In this document: positions 47,906-60,740 of the stretch, piece after piece
How the letters are laid out: each line of letters opens with the position of its first letter
Numbering within the stretch: the stretch's first letter is position 1
NCBI RefSeq assembly: GCF_024679095.1
Contig: NC_066517.1
Span: forward strand, 19,518,893 to 19,582,892
Reading direction: 5' to 3'
DNA length: 64,000 nucleotides
Source of the DNA: Eriocheir sinensis
Lineage: Eukaryota; Arthropoda; Malacostraca; Decapoda; Varunidae
The notes under the pieces: generated by a model
The model's database searches: none
Told to the model about the DNA's origin: nothing
Seen by the model: the letters and a program-made list of their open reading frames with translations, nothing else
Position numbers and translations under genes: made by a program

Positions 47906-48165
47906 TGTATTGTTGCAGCCTCCGTTCTCTTTTCATATCATATTAACACAATTTGTAATACCACCGGCACCACAGCAACTACAACTACTACTATCACAAT
48001 CCCATCTACTACTACTACTATTACTATTACTACTACCACTACCACTACTACTACTACTATTACTACTACTACTACTATTACTACTACCACTACTACTACT
48101 ACTATTACTACTACTACTACTATTACTGCTACTACTACTACTACTACGACTACTATTACTACTAC
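47866..48165. repeat. (GA)n and (CTA)n arrays
   Basis: GA at 47866-47902. CTA triplets with ATT and CCA variants at 47978-48165. Confidence 0.96.
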
Positions 48166-48253
48166 TAAGAAAATAATAGCAATAAAAAAAAGTCCTGCAG
48201 ATTTTACCATTGGTGGAAGGGGCGGGACCATTAAGATAGCTAGGGCGATAAGA

Positions 48254-48263
48254 CTCTCTCTCT

Positions 48264-48347
<84 letters not shown>
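48254..48347. repeat. (CT)n microsatellite, ~94 bp
   Basis: One TAA interruption near the left end. Confidence 0.97.
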
Positions 48348-48351
<4 letters not shown>

Positions 48352-48479
48352 ACACCTTCAACAACACAGAATCCCTCAACCTTATCCTAAACACCGCAAT
48401 TCTATTCATTTCCCTTCCTGCCTCTGATCCTGCAGCCTTCCCCCCCCCTCCCCCCCCTCCGCGCCTCCTCACAAACCTC

Positions 48480-49370
48480 TCCTTCATCTTTAGTTCATCC
48501 TTCTCCTCCTTCTTCGATTCCCTCTTCTTCCTTCTCTCCCTTCTTTTCTCTGACCTTGTGCTTCCTAATTCCTTTTCTTTCTTTGTCTCTCTTCTTCTTT
48601 ATTGTTCTGTCTCTCTTTTTCCTCTCTTTTTACTATTCTTTATGTCCTATTCTCTTCTCTTTTCTTTCCGCTGACCTTGTCCCTTATTTCCTTCGTCCAG
48701 TGTTCCTCTCTTTCTTTCTTTGACTCCTTTTTCTTATCTTTCACTCCTATTGTTTTGCATCCTTCCCTCTCCTTCCATTCTCCTATCGTCCATTCCTCTC
48801 TTCTCTCCCTTCTAGCCTCTGACCTCCTGCCCCCTTCTCTTCATCTGTTCTTCTTCTCCTCCTTCTGTGTGTTCCATGTCCTCCACTACCCTTCCTTTTC
48901 TCTCCGTATTTACTATTTTCCTGTTTTGTTGTGCTTTCTATTCTTCAATTTTATGTTTTTTTCCTCTATCCTCGCCTCCTTATCTATATTCTTCTCTCCA
49001 TTATTCTGTTCTATCCTTCCTTCACTTCCTCTTCTATTCCTTTCTTCGTTAATCTATTTTACCTTTCTCCTCCATACTAATCTCTTTTCGGACCCTTCCT
49101 CTATCCTATCCTCCTCTGATTCCTTCTCTTCCCTCTTATCCCTATCCTTCCAATCCCTCTATTATCCTTCTTCTCCTCCATCCCTCTATCCTTCCCTTTT
49201 TCCGATCCATTTATCATCCTTATCCTTCGTCATCCCCCGACCCTCCCTCCCTCTATCCTTATCTCCCTTCCTTAAGTATCCTTCTTCCTCTCTTCTCTCT
49301 CCTTCCCCCGTCTATCCTTACCTCTTATCACTCTCTATATCCTCCTTCCTTCCCTCCCTACCTTTCCTCC
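48480..49370. other. Pyrimidine-rich domain with no gene
   Basis: The 258-codon frame at 48602-49378 has only Ser/Leu/Phe/Pro-rich content expected of C/T-rich DNA. No boundary supports an exon. Confidence 0.75.
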
Positions 49371-49730
49371 TGTTCTAACTATCCTTCCCTCCCCTTCGCC
49401 TGCATCCTTCTGCCTCTCCTCCCTCCCCTCACTCTCCTTTCCACTTCCCACTCTCTATTATCATCCTTCTTCCTTCCCTCCCTATCCTCCCTCCTGTCTT
49501 AAATAACCTTCCATCCCTTTCGCCTGCATCCTTCTGCCTCTCCTCCCTCCCCTCACTCCCCCAACCATATCCTCTATCCTTCCCACTTCCCACTCTCTAT
49601 TATCATCCTTCTTCCTTCCCTCCCTATCCTCCCTCCTGTCTTAAATATCCTTCCATCCCTTTCGCCTGCATCCTTCTGCCTCTCCTACCTCCTATCACTC
49701 CCGCAACCATATCCTCTATCCTCCCCCGCC
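49370..49730. repeat. ~120-140-bp tandem repeat, 3 copies
   Basis: TTCGCCTGCATCCTTCTGCC recurs at about 49396, 49518 and 49660, followed by TCTCCTCCCTC and CCACTTCCCACTCTCTATTATC. Confidence 0.93.
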
Positions 49731-50039
49731 CCCCCCTCCTCTAGCCAGCATCCTTTCATCTCCTGGCCATTCCCCCGCTCCTCCCGGGATCCTGCGGTGT
49801 TGCCTGCCGCTACTACTGCCTCTGCATCCTATCCTGACGAAGGAATCAGCTGTTGAGGTCCTGATCAATACCCCGCCAGCGCCCTCCTCCTCCTCCTACG
49901 TCCTGCTTCCTCCTCCTACTCTCCCCCCCTCTCCCCTCCTTCCTCCTCCGCCTCCTACCGCCGCCTCCTACTCCTGCCGCTGCTGCACTCTCTAGCTTTC
50001 CCGTCCCGCCCTTTTTCCAAATTTTGCTGATCCTTTTCC

Positions 50040-50560
50040 TAGTTTTCTGGAGACTTGTTTTTCTATTTCCTAATCTATTTATGTTGTTTATTTTTTTTTC
50101 CTGTTTTCGTTTTCCCTTCCGCCCTTTTGCCCTTCTTTCCTAATACTGTTGATGATTTTTATTTTTAGTTTTCTGATGATTTATTTTTCTATTTCCTGAT
50201 CTTTTTATTTTGTTTATTTTTTTCTGTTTTCATTTTCATTTTCCGCCCTTTTGCCATTTTTTCCTAATACTGTTGATAACTTTTCTTTTGTAGTTTTCTG
50301 GTGACTTATTTTTCTATTTTCCTAACCTTTTTATCTTGTTCTCGTTCTGCATTTTTTTTTACCGTTTTCAGTTTCCCGTACCGCTCTTTTCTTTCTCCAA
50401 ATTTCGCTGATTTTTCTTTTTAAGTTTTCTGATAAGTTGATTTCCCATTTCCTGATTTATATATGTTGTCCTTGTTCTTCTTTTTTCCTGTTTTAAATTA
50501 CCCATTCAGCTCCTTTTCCAAATTTTGTCGATCTTTTTCCTGTTTTCTGGTGACTTACTT
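50040..50560. repeat. ~125-bp T-rich tandem repeat, about 4-5 copies
   Basis: AGTTTTCTG(G/A)(T/A)GA starts near 50042, 50166, 50292, 50424 and (variant) 50532. Each unit has TTTTCTATTTCCTAA, a T-run, CTGTTTTC and CCGCCCTTTTGCC. Confidence 0.88.
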
Positions 50561-50629
50561 TTTTCATTTCCTGTTTTTTTTTATATTTCTGATCTTGTTC
50601 TACTTTTTTTTTTACTTTTATCTTCCCGT

Positions 50630-52505
50630 CTCACTCCTCCTCCTCCTCCTCGACCATCTTCCCGTCTGACTCCTTATCCTCCTGCTCGACCATCTTCCCG
50701 TCTCATTCCTTATCCTCCTCCCGCTCGACCATCTTCCCGTCTCACTCCTTATCCTTCTGCTCGACCATCTTCCCGTCTCATTCCTTATCCTCCTCCCGCT
50801 CGACCATCTTCCCGTCTCACTCCTTATCCTTCTGCTCGACCATCTTCCCGTCTGACTCCTTATCCTCCTGCTCGACCATCTTACCGTCTCATTCCTTATC
50901 CTTCTCCTCGACCATCTTCCCGTCTCATTCCTTATCCTCCTCCCGCTCGACCATCTTCCCGTCTCACTCCTTATCCTCCTCCTCCCGCTCGACCATCCTC
51001 CCGTCTCACTCCTTATCCTCCTCCTCCTGCTCGACCATCCTCCCGTCTCACTCCTTATCCTCCTCCTCCCGCTCGACCATCCTCCCGTCTCACTCCTTAT
51101 CCTCCTCCTCCCGCTCGACCATCTTCCCGTCTCACTCCTTATCCTCCTCCTCCCGCTCGACCATCCTCCGTCTCCTCCTTATCCTCCTCCTCCCGCTCGA
51201 CCATCCTCCGTCTCCTCCTTATCCTCCTCCTCCTCGACCATCCTCCGTCTCCTCCTTATCCTCCTCCTCCGCTCGACCATCTTCCCGTCTCACTCCTTAT
51301 CCTCCTCCTCCCGCTCGACCATCCTCCCGTCTCACTCCTTATCCTCCTCCTCCCGCTCGACCATCCTCCCGTCTCACTCCTTATCCTCCTCCTCCCGCTC
51401 GACCATCTTCCCGTCTCACTCCTTATCCTCCTCCTCCCGCTCGACCATCCTCCCGTCTCACTCCTTATCCTCCTCCTCCCGCTCGACCATCCTCCCGTCT
51501 CACTCCTTATCCTCCTCCTCCTCCTGCTCGACCATCCTCCGTCTCCTCCTTATCCTCCTCCTCCCGCTCGACCATCTTCCCGTCTCACTCCTTATCCTCC
51601 TCCTCCCGCTCGACCATCCTCCCGCGACACTCCTTATCGTCCTCCTCCCGCTCGACCATCTTCCCGTCTTATTCCTTATCCTCCTCCTCCCGCTCGACCA
51701 TCCTCCCGTCTCACTCCTTAGCCTCCTCCTCCCGCTCGACCATCTTCCCGTCTCACTCCTTATCCTCCTCCTCCCGCTCGACCATCTTCCCGTCTCACTC
51801 CTTATCCTCCTCCTCCCGCTCGACCATCTTCCCGTCTCACTCCTTATCCTCCTCCTCCCGCTCGACCATCCTCCCGTCTCACTCCTTATCCTCCTACTCC
51901 AGCTCGACCATCTTCCTTTCTCCCTCCTTATCCTCCTCCTCCCGCTCGACCATCCTCCCGTCTCACTCCTTATCCTCCTCCTCCTCCTGCTCGACCATCT
52001 TCCTGTCTCACTCCTTATCCTCCTCCTCCCGCTCGACCATCCTCCCGTCTCACTCCTGATCCTCCTGCTCCTCCTCGACCATCTTCCTGTCTCACTCCTT
52101 ATCCTCCTCCTCCCGCTCGACCATCCTCCCGTCTCACTCCTTATCCTCCTTCTCCTGCTCGACCATCTTCCCGTCTCACTCCTTATCCTCCTCCTCCTCG
52201 ACCATCTTCCCGTCTCACTCCTTATCCTCCTGCTCGACCATCTTCCCGTCTCACTCCTTATCCTCCTCCTCCTCGACCATCTTCCCGTCTCACTCCTTAT
52301 CCTCCTGTTCCTCGACCATCTTCCCGTCTCACTCCTTATCCTCCTCCTGCTCGACCATCTTCCCGTCTCACTCCTTATCCTGTCCCTCGACCATCTTCCC
52401 GTCTCACTCCTTCTCCTCCTGCTCGACTATCTTCCCGTCTCACTCCTTCTCCTCCTCCTGCTCGACCATCTTCCCGTCTCACCCCTTATCCTCCTCCTCA
52501 ACCAT
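50630..52505. repeat. C/T-rich minisatellite, ~36-42-bp units, about 45 copies
   Basis: The unit CTCGACCATC(T/C)TCCCGTCT, CACTCCTTAT and a variable (CCT)1-4 linker. Unit length varies mainly in steps of three because the linker is CCT. This leaves a frame (50525-51721; PPPPARPSSRLTPY repeat) open for 398 codons. The frame begins in the preceding T-rich repeat, stops mid-array and changes phase repeatedly after it, so I do not call it a gene. CCGTCTCCTC-type shortened units cluster at 51165-51255. Confidence 0.95.
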
Positions 52506-53855
52506 CTTATTCCTGTATTTTTTTCGTCCTCCGGTCTAAGAAAATATTGGCCAGGAATAGAAAAACGGAGAAGACTTAGAACAACACATTTTTTCTCAAT
52601 TAGTTCTCACATTCTTCAACATTCTCTTAACGTCAGATTTTTCCTCAGGTCTAATCCTTCTCCATTCTTATTATCTTTTCTCGTAATATTTTCTGCGCAA
52701 TTCTTTCCTCATTTCCTATTTTTACCATTTATTTATTTATTTCTTCTTAGCAATTTCGTTTTGGTTCACATTCCTTTCTCTTCTTGTAAAATGAGGAGAC
52801 CTTCTACGTGTTTTTCTCCTTATTTCAATTACTCGCCAATATTTTTTTTTTCCTTAGTCATCCTTTTTTTCTTCCTCCTTTATTTAATCCCTGTCATCCA
52901 ACTCACACCTTGTTCTTTTATCTCCTCTCCTTGCTTTCCTTCACAATTTTCTTTTCTTAACTTTACATTTTGTTTCATTATATTTATTTGCTCATTCCAT
53001 TTCCTTTTTCAGGCTTTTTTTTTTTTCTCTATTTTTCCCGTCTCAATTTTCTCTCTTATTTCATTGCTATTTTCTTTATTTTTCCTGTCTCAATTTCATC
53101 TCATTTCCTTCTTTTTTCCCTTCCCTTTAATTTATCTTTTCACAAGTATTCCCTGTTTATTCATCTCATTTTCCTTTCTTTTAACTTTATTTTTTTTCCC
53201 TTTGTCAGATTTTCTCATCTCGACTTTTATGCCTTTTTTCTTAAGCATTACATATCGTCATTTACAAAGAGCACCTAATTGATTTTTTTTTCTCCTTTTC
53301 CTTTCATATTTTTTTCGGAAGTTCCTCTCATCTCTTGCACCATTTCTTTTTCCTTCTTTTAAGCATTTCTCTTTTAATTTCTCGTTTTATTAATTTACTT
53401 TTCATTTCTTCTATCTTTTCTTCATCCTTTCTCACATACATTCGCTTCTTTCTTAATTAATTGTCTCCTGTTTCCTTATTCCCTTTTCCGTCCCATTTCT
53501 CTTTTAATTTCCCGTTTTATTAATTTATTTCTCATTTCTTCCGTTTTTTCTTCATAATTTCTCACATACTTATCCTGCTTTCTTAACTACTTGTCTTCTG
53601 TTAATTTTCAAGGATTTGCAACGTTAATTACTCCCTAAGCTCCTCACTACTGATTTAATTACTTCTTCGCCTAAGTTATCCTCCCATTTTTACTTTAATT
53701 ATTTTTTTCTTTGTTTACACTCACGTGCCCTGTGTTCCTATCTTTCTTTTTTTTCCTTTGTCCTTTAAACCTTGACTCCCTTCTCGTTTATCTCCTTTCC
53801 TTCTACTATTTTCATGTTTACAGTCCAGTTTTCGATTTAACTCTTTCCCGGCTGT
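52506..53855. other. T-rich sequence with a two-copy ~137-bp repeat
   Basis: No gene. CATTTCTCTTTTAATTTC(T/C)CG starts copies at about 53364 and 53500, each followed by TTTTATTAATTTA and TTTCTCACATAC. Confidence 0.7.
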
Positions 53856-53856
53856 C

Positions 53857-54127
<271 letters not shown>

Positions 54128-54161
54128 ACTTGATATTCTCAGCGTGTTCCTCGTTCTTAGG

Positions 54162-54165
<4 letters not shown>

Positions 54166-54203
<38 letters not shown>

Positions 54204-54283
54204 CGTATCGTGGGTAAAAAAAAACAATAAAATAATTTGACCGGAAAATAAATAAATGATGACCATAAAAACGACGCCACAGC

Positions 54284-54329
<46 letters not shown>
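54166..54329. repeat. (GT)n and (ATT)n microsatellites
   Basis: GT at 54166-54201, ATT at 54284-54329. Confidence 0.97.
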
Positions 54330-54330
<1 letters not shown>

Positions 54331-54399
54331 GGACCCATGTAGACAGAGTAGCTTATGTTCCTTATCTATAATTTTTTCCGCCTTTTGTTTACGTTTCAG

Positions 54400-54690
54400 A
54401 AGCTTTTTAGTGCTTCAAACACACCTTGTGGCCTTAATACCAAAACAAACAAAACAAACAAAACACTTATAAGGAAAAGAAGTGCAAGATAAAACAAACA
54501 AGAAAAATACCGAAAGAGGAAAAAAATACAGAAACAAAACAACTGGAAAGCCTCATAAAAAGAATCAAAACAAAAACTAAGAAATACACCCACGCAAAAA
54601 AAACTACGATAAACTCATTGATTTGAAAAGGTAACAAAAACGAGCGCATAAAGACACAAAAAACGGAACCCAAGACAATCAATTAAAGAG
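54400..54690. other. A-rich spacer with nothing recognised
   Basis: A-rich plus strand with CAAA runs; no gene seen. Confidence 0.55.
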
Positions 54691-54880
54691 TGACTCAACA
54701 GTATCCCAAGAGCAGTGCAGGAGCGGGATGTATCATTGCCTACACAGTGTCCCACCGAGCCAGGAGTAAGGAGAGGAAGCTGAAGGGGCGTGGAGGAACA
54801 TAAGGAAGGAGAGGGACGCGAGGAGCAGCCCTTAACCAGCCATATATGAGAAGCACGAGGCCTTGATCAGCTCAACTTTT
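54691..54880 (+). promoter_or_regulatory. Putative promoter P2 of the exon at 55555
   Basis: Mixed-composition, non-repeat island ending with TATA-like TATATG (54843-54848) and, 26 bp downstream, TCAG at 54867-54870, which resembles the arthropod initiator TCAGT. A GTCT run (54884-54911) and CT tracts follow, as a presumed leader. Only sequence-level support. Confidence 0.35.
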
Positions 54881-54933
54881 CTACTTTGTCTGTCTGTCTG
54901 TCTGTCTGTCTTAGTCTTTGTCTGACGTGCCTT

Positions 54934-55554
<621 letters not shown>

Positions 55555-55653
55555 ATGTACAACGTTGGGTGTGAGGGAGATCAGAAGTGGCAGGTGCAGC
55601 AGGATGACACGGTGCAGATTGTGCCAGACGCGCAGGACAAGCAAGAGGACAAG
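55555..55653 (+). CDS. Coding exon (1B), 33 codons, probable alternative first exon
   Basis: ATG three bases after a 104-bp CT tract, with G at -3. It encodes [16 protein letters not shown] followed by an acidic, Gln/Asp-rich segment ending KQEDK, hydrophilic with no signal or membrane segment. It ends at AAG|GTAAGC (donor GT at 55654), phase 0. The codon number and phase equal those of the exon at 22779. Alternative reading: an internal exon starting at 55576, after TGTGAG and the CT tract as polypyrimidine stretch, giving 26 codons also in phase 0. The frame stays open upstream only through the Ser-Leu repeat. The family is not recognised. Confidence 0.6.
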
Positions 55654-55985
55654 GTAAGCAGGAGGAGTCTATGTGTCGTATTATGAGACATTTCGCCGCC
55701 CAAGAACACATATTTGACAGGGAGTTGTGATCACTTCGAGGAGTATTTTTATGACCCTGACCCTTCCTCTGTACCTTGAGCCTAAAGAAACACTCATTAG
55801 AGCCTTATTAATCCCCTCTTTGACCTTTAGAAATAGGTGATGTGAGACGGCAAAGTGTCTTGTAATTCCAACCTATCTGTTTACTTGTGTCCCTGAAGCC
55901 CCGCCACTCCACGGTAGTTTCCCCCAAAAGACTGTGGGCGAGGTAGAAGTGGCTCCGATTTTCTCTGTTCTGGCACTCATTCGCT
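55654..55985. other. Low-repeat intron-like sequence
   Basis: Balanced composition and no tandem repeats, unusual for this window. No further exon is found. A candidate place for intronic regulatory sequence. Confidence 0.45.
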
Positions 55986-55989
55986 TCTC

Positions 55990-56046
55990 ACGCCCACACG
56001 CACACCCACACACACACACACCCACACCCACACCCACACACACACA
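55990..56046. repeat. CACACCCA-type tract
   Basis: CA dinucleotides mixed with CCCACA units. Confidence 0.9.
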
Positions 56047-56049
56047 CTA

Positions 56050-56710
56050 ATTTCAAGTCATACCATCACTGCTTGTTCACTCCCGTCTCTACACTTGGGG
56101 GGATTGGGACCGATGCAGCATCCCCTCCTTCCCCTCCTCTCTTCTTCCTTTTTCAATTCTTACGCATTCCACTCCTCCTTTTAATTAAGTCTTTCGTCAA
56201 CTTTATTATAACCAGTCTTTTTTTTCTTAATCTAGCGCATCGAACACAATAAAAAATGTCTACCTTTCCTCTTTCGAACATGTCTAAAGTTTCGCTTCAC
56301 CTCCATTCTTCTTTCATTCTACTCAGATTAATAAAACTCTAAGGAACTACTCCCCCTTTTTCCTCCTCCACTTCCCAGGGTAAAATGCAGACCCCTTTTC
56401 TCTCTCTATAGCTACCATTTTCCCAGGTCACGGGCAGCTGGTCGGGTTCGTGCAGTGATAGCGAGACTCTTCAGACAACGCTGCTTAATTTTAAGGCCAA
56501 ACAATAATAAAATATGTTGTATAAAATTAAAAAAGATGTAATAATAAAAACAGGCAATAAAAATGTGGGAATCGTTTACCTTATCGCTCCCTTAAGACGT
56601 GTGTCCTTTTCTTTGTAGCTTTTTGTTTCTATTTTATTTCTTGCTTCCTGAAAAAAAAGAATATCGAAAATGTAAGCAAGAAGGAGTTTATGATTTACTT
56701 AACATTCTCC
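56050..56710. other. Spacer with nothing recognised
   Basis: Mixed to AT-rich, no exon or element ends seen. Confidence 0.5.
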
Positions 56711-56714
56711 CTAT

Positions 56715-57035
56715 TTACCTTCCTTCTACCTTCTTTATTTTTTACTTTTTGGTTCTATTAAGCCTAAGAGTAAAGGAAGAAGTAGAGAAAAAAATAATGA
56801 GCAATTAATTCCATCGTTCATGTCCAATTTTCCTTCCTTTCTCCATCCAGTGTTTTCCTCAAGTGTTCCTATTTTCCATTCTTCCACCTTCCTTATCCCT
56901 CTCTACCTTATTTCTACCTTCTTTATTTTTTACTTTTTGGTTCTATTAAGCCTAAGAGCATAGAAAGAAGTATAGGAAAAAACACGAGTAATTAATTTCA
57001 TCGTTTCTGTCCAATTTTCCTTCCTTTCTTACTCC
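56715..57035. repeat. ~190-bp direct repeat, 2 copies
   Basis: CTACCTTCTTTATTTTTTAC then TTTTTGGTTCTATTAAGCCT recurs at about 56724 and 56909, followed by AATTAATT(C/T)CATCGTT and TGTCCAATTTTCCTTCC. Confidence 0.9.
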
Positions 57036-57682
57036 TGTGTTCTCCTCCAGTCTTCCTACCTTCCATTCTTCCTCCATCCTGTCTAAATCATACACTCCAT
57101 CCTTTTTCTCTGTCTTCCTCTCGCATCCTTCTTTATTCCACGTCTTCCATATTTTTCCTTTCACAATTTCCTTCCTTCATTGATTTCTTCTTTTCTTTCT
57201 GCTTCCCTATCTTTCTTCCTTTTATCTCCAAAATTCACTTCATTTTTTTTATTCTATCTTTCTTCTTTTCTTCCTGGTTCCCCGTCTTTCTCCCTCTTAT
57301 CTCCAACATTCTGTGCATTCTTTCATTCTGCCCATCTCCTATTATCCCTATCATTCCTCTCTTATACTCCTTAATATTTTCCCTTTTTCCTTCCTTTTTT
57401 CCTGTTTCTCCATCTTTTTCCTTGCAATCTCCTTCGTTCTCTACACTATTTCTCTTTATACACCTATTTTTTCCTGTTTACTCTCTTTCCTCTCTTAGAT
57501 TATTTTCTATTTTCCTTTGTTCCTTCTTTCCCATTTCTCCATCTTTAAACGTCCAGTCTCCACCGTTTTCTGCATCTTTTTCTTCTGTTTCTCTCACACA
57601 TTCTCCTACATACCCTATCTTCCCTATCTTATCTCTCTTTATTTACATTATTCTCCTCCTTACCCTCCTATCTCTCCTCTCC

Positions 57683-57995
57683 TTTAGTTCGTCCCAGCAT
57701 CGTAGAGAAAGCAAAACAATGACCATTCTCTCCTATACTTTCTCTTCCCTATCCTTTCTCTCATTTACTTACATTATCCTCCTCCTCCTTCATCCTTCCC
57801 TCCTATCTCTCCTCTTCTTTAGTTCGTCCCAGCATCGTAGAGAAAGCAAAACGCTGACCATTCTCTCCTATACTCTCTCTTCTCTATCTTTCCTCTCCTT
57901 TATTTACATTATCCTCCTCCTCCTCCTTCATCCTTCCCTCCTATCTCTCCTCTCCCTCAGTTCGTCCCCGCATCGTAGAGAAAACAAAACGATGG
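57683..57995. repeat. ~137-bp tandem repeat, 3 copies
   Basis: TTCGTCCC(A/C)GCATCGTAGAG recurs at 57688, 57824 and 57961, followed by AAA(G/A)CAAAAC(A/G) and (T)GACCATT. The last copy leads directly into the frame at 57992. Confidence 0.93.
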
Positions 57996-58294
57996 CCATT
58001 TTCGCCTGTTTTAAGGGAAGCATTCGACACAGCAAGGGCCAAGACGACCCTCGCCGGAGAATTAGTGGGTTTGGGGGGAAAGATAAGACCGAGCGACCCC
58101 AAGTTGATGCGCCTCAGCTGGGTTTTTGCGGCGCGTGGCTTGGCGGAACGACCTTGAGGCTAAAATTTTCTGAGGGAGGCAAAGCAGAATGGCTCGGGCG
58201 TTTTAAGTGTGAAGCTAAAGGGGACAATTTCTGGCGCTTTCCCGGCCTCGTGAAGAAGTTAGTAGTTTCTTACACCTCCATATATGAAGGGTGA
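57992..58294 (+). CDS. Hypothetical 100-codon frame of balanced composition (low confidence)
   Basis: Starts MAIFACFKGS at the end of the tandem repeat. It contains Arg/Lys-rich and Gly/Trp/Phe-containing stretches (GFCGAWLGG at about residues 49-57, GDNFWRFPG at about 77-85) and ends SYTSIYEG then a stop. The DNA is the least repetitive for several kilobases, which is why I list it. The frame is open upstream through pyrimidine-rich DNA, so the start is not decided. No known domain, no promoter and no splice signals I trust. It could be a fragment of a repeat element. Confidence 0.25.
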   Translation: MAIFACFKGSIRHSKGQDDPRRRISGFGGKDKTERPQVDAPQLGFCGAWLGGTTLRLKFSEGGKAEWLGRFKCEAKGDNFWRFPGLVKKLVVSYTSIYEG

Positions 58295-58399
58295 CACGCG
58301 GCCTCTCATTTGAGTTAATATTATTCGAGAAGGTGACGCTAGATGGCTGAAGAGATTTGTGAATGAAATGTTTGGGACAATGTAAGCGGTTAATTAAGT

Positions 58400-58860
58400 C
58401 ATCCAATCATTTCAGTCAGTCAGTCATTAATCCTCCCGCCAGTCAGCCAATTAGCTTCTCAGGCAGCCAAGTCGTCTCTTCAATTAGCCAACATGCCAGT
58501 CTGCCAGTCGATCACCCAGTATGTTAACCCGCCAGTCAACCAACCAGCTATTAAGTCATCCATTCATTCCAGTCAGTCAGTCATTAATCCTCCCGCCAGT
58601 CAGCCATAGCTCCTCAGGCAGCCAAGTCGTCTCTTCAATTAGCCCACATGCCAGTCTGCCAGTCACCCAGTATGTTACCCCGCCAGTCCGCCAACCAGAT
58701 ATTAAGGCCCCTATCAGTGAGTCCGTAATTCAATCTCCTAGTCAGCCTGCAAGCTAACCCGAAAGCCAGCCAGTTATTAAGCCAACCAGTCAACCGGTTA
58801 GGCAGCTAGCTAGTCAGTCAGTCAGTCAGTCAGTTAGTCAGTCAGTCAGCATGTTAACCG
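58400..58860. repeat. Degenerate (CAGT/CCAG)n region with a ~165-bp duplication
   Basis: CAGTCAGTCAGTCATTAATCC and GGCAGCCAAGTCGTCTCTTC occur at about 58412/58470 and 58571/58615. The rest is made of CAGT, CCAG and CAAC tetramers, ending in a near-perfect CAGT run at 58813-58850. Confidence 0.88.
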
Positions 58861-58869
58861 GTAACTCAA

Positions 58870-59790
58870 CTATATTTCTTTATTATGAACTATTGGGGGC
58901 AGTTTATGATGATTAATGACGGAAAAGAAAACGGAAAAGGACGGGAAGAGGAAAGGGGAAAAAAGTAGCACATGATAAAGAAAACTAGAAGAAAGAAATG
59001 GGAAAGGAGCAGAGAAGGTATGGGAAAATGGGAGGACTAGGAACGCTTGGGAAATATAGCGGCACTTTGGCAGCTAACCAGGGAAATTTCTTAACACTTT
59101 GACTTAGTGTTTGAAATAAAGTTTTGGACATATTGCCAAAGCATTAAATAAAGTCACCATTCTTACGAGAGTTGAGTTATCGTTCCATGGTTGCATTGTG
59201 TGATAACAAAAGAAGTAAGACAAGACAAGAGAGAGACAAAGAAAGGAAGTATAGGCCTAAAGAAAAAGAGAAACAACTAAAAGATTTGAAAAACAGTTTA
59301 CAACTATTTCCAGCTTACAAATACCACACAATTTTTTTTCAACAGTTGTAAATAAAAAAAAAATATTTCCACCCTTTTTCGCACACACAAAAAGTAAATA
59401 AAATAAATAAATTACCACATAAACAAATTTCTTTCACTATTAAATTGTCCTTTTCAGCCTTTCCATCTATATCGAATAATGCAATAAAGAAGGCAAATAC
59501 ATCAATACACATATTACCATATTATAAAATTGAATTATTAAATCATTATACTAAAAGCTGAATAATGAGATATAAAAGAAAAGAAAGATTAGAGGAAACA
59601 ATATTAATTAAGCATTCCTTTTTCATGAGTGCAGAGATGAAAAGATGGAAGTGGAAAATCTAGAAAGTAATGAAAATAAGACAACATATTCATTTGATCA
59701 TCATACATTCTCCATCCTTCGCATGTCACATTGTAGTTTGCTCTCCTTAAAAAAAAAAAATTAAAAAAACAGATATATTCCACAAAATAA
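58870..59790. other. AT-rich spacer with no gene seen
   Basis: Mixed then strongly AT-rich. No period, exon or element boundary recognised. Confidence 0.55.
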
Positions 59791-59792
59791 GC

Positions 59793-59861
<69 letters not shown>
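59793..59861. repeat. (AAT)n microsatellite
   Basis: Perfect AAT tract of ~69 bp. Confidence 0.97.
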
Positions 59862-59863
<2 letters not shown>

Positions 59864-59965
59864 CACATAATAAACAAAAAATATATACACTTATCAGATA
59901 TTCTCCACCAAACAAAAAAATATATAAATAAACCTAAAAAATATTAATCACACATTGTCCACCGA
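59855..59965. repeat. Dispersed AT-rich repeat, copy B
   Basis: AATAAATACACATA, TTATCAGATATTCTCCACCA, AACAAAAAAATATATAAATA and AACCTAAAAAATATTAATCA. Same order and near identity to 27000-27105. Confidence 0.88.
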
Positions 59966-60159
59966 AAAACAAACAAACAAAAAAATCATAATACATTCAC
60001 TAAATCCTTAATCACCAGCCGCATCACTCTCCTTCTACAACAAACCTCCCACATACTACACGGGAGAGACGGAGGAAAGAAGGAAATACCACTACGAACA
60101 TAGAAATATAAAGAAAGGAAATAAAAACACCCGGCTAAAAAGTAAAAATCTAATGAAAA

Positions 60160-60320
60160 CTCCGTCCCTCTCCTTCCCCTCTCCTCCTCCGCCAATCATA
60201 AGCCGCTCCACGCGCGTCCGAGGCTCTGAGTGGCCGGCGGGAGGTGCGGGGCGGAGGGTTGGACACGGAACGCAGGGCCGGTGACGCCTCCCAGACCACG
60301 CCCTAAACACTTGTATTACT
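60160..60320 (+). promoter_or_regulatory. CpG-rich promoter-like island
   Basis: GC-rich block with CCAAT (60192-60196), CACGCGCGTCC, a GC-box-like GGGGCGG (60248-60254) and dense CpG, between A-rich DNA and a long CT tract. Like P1 at 20.7 kb it combines CCAAT and CpG with no TATA at the expected place. Direction is uncertain. No coding exon is visible downstream before the CT tract. Confidence 0.35.
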
Positions 60321-60330
60321 CCAGGGGGAA

Positions 60331-60331
<1 letters not shown>

Positions 60332-60421
<90 letters not shown>
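60332..60421. repeat. (CT)n microsatellite, 90 bp
   Basis: Perfect tract. Confidence 0.98.
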
Positions 60422-60424
<3 letters not shown>

Positions 60425-60468
60425 GCTTCAAATCCTTATATTAAAAACTAAGGCAGGTAAATCCACCC

Positions 60469-60611
<143 letters not shown>

Positions 60612-60740
60612 TCCTATTTGGCTCTCACACCTGCCAGGTTCAGTTCAGAGCACATTCCTTCAGTTAGTTTTAGCTCAATGTGACTATATACATGTCCAAT
60701 GAAGGCACAAACGGATGATATACGAGTGTATGTGGCACCG

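Noticed and set aside
50525..51721. 398-codon proline-rich repeat protein (PPPPARPSSRLTPY units)
   Set aside because: It starts in an unrelated T-rich repeat, ends mid-array, and the array goes on for 800 bp with phase changes. Length steps of three come from the CCT linker, not from selection on a frame.
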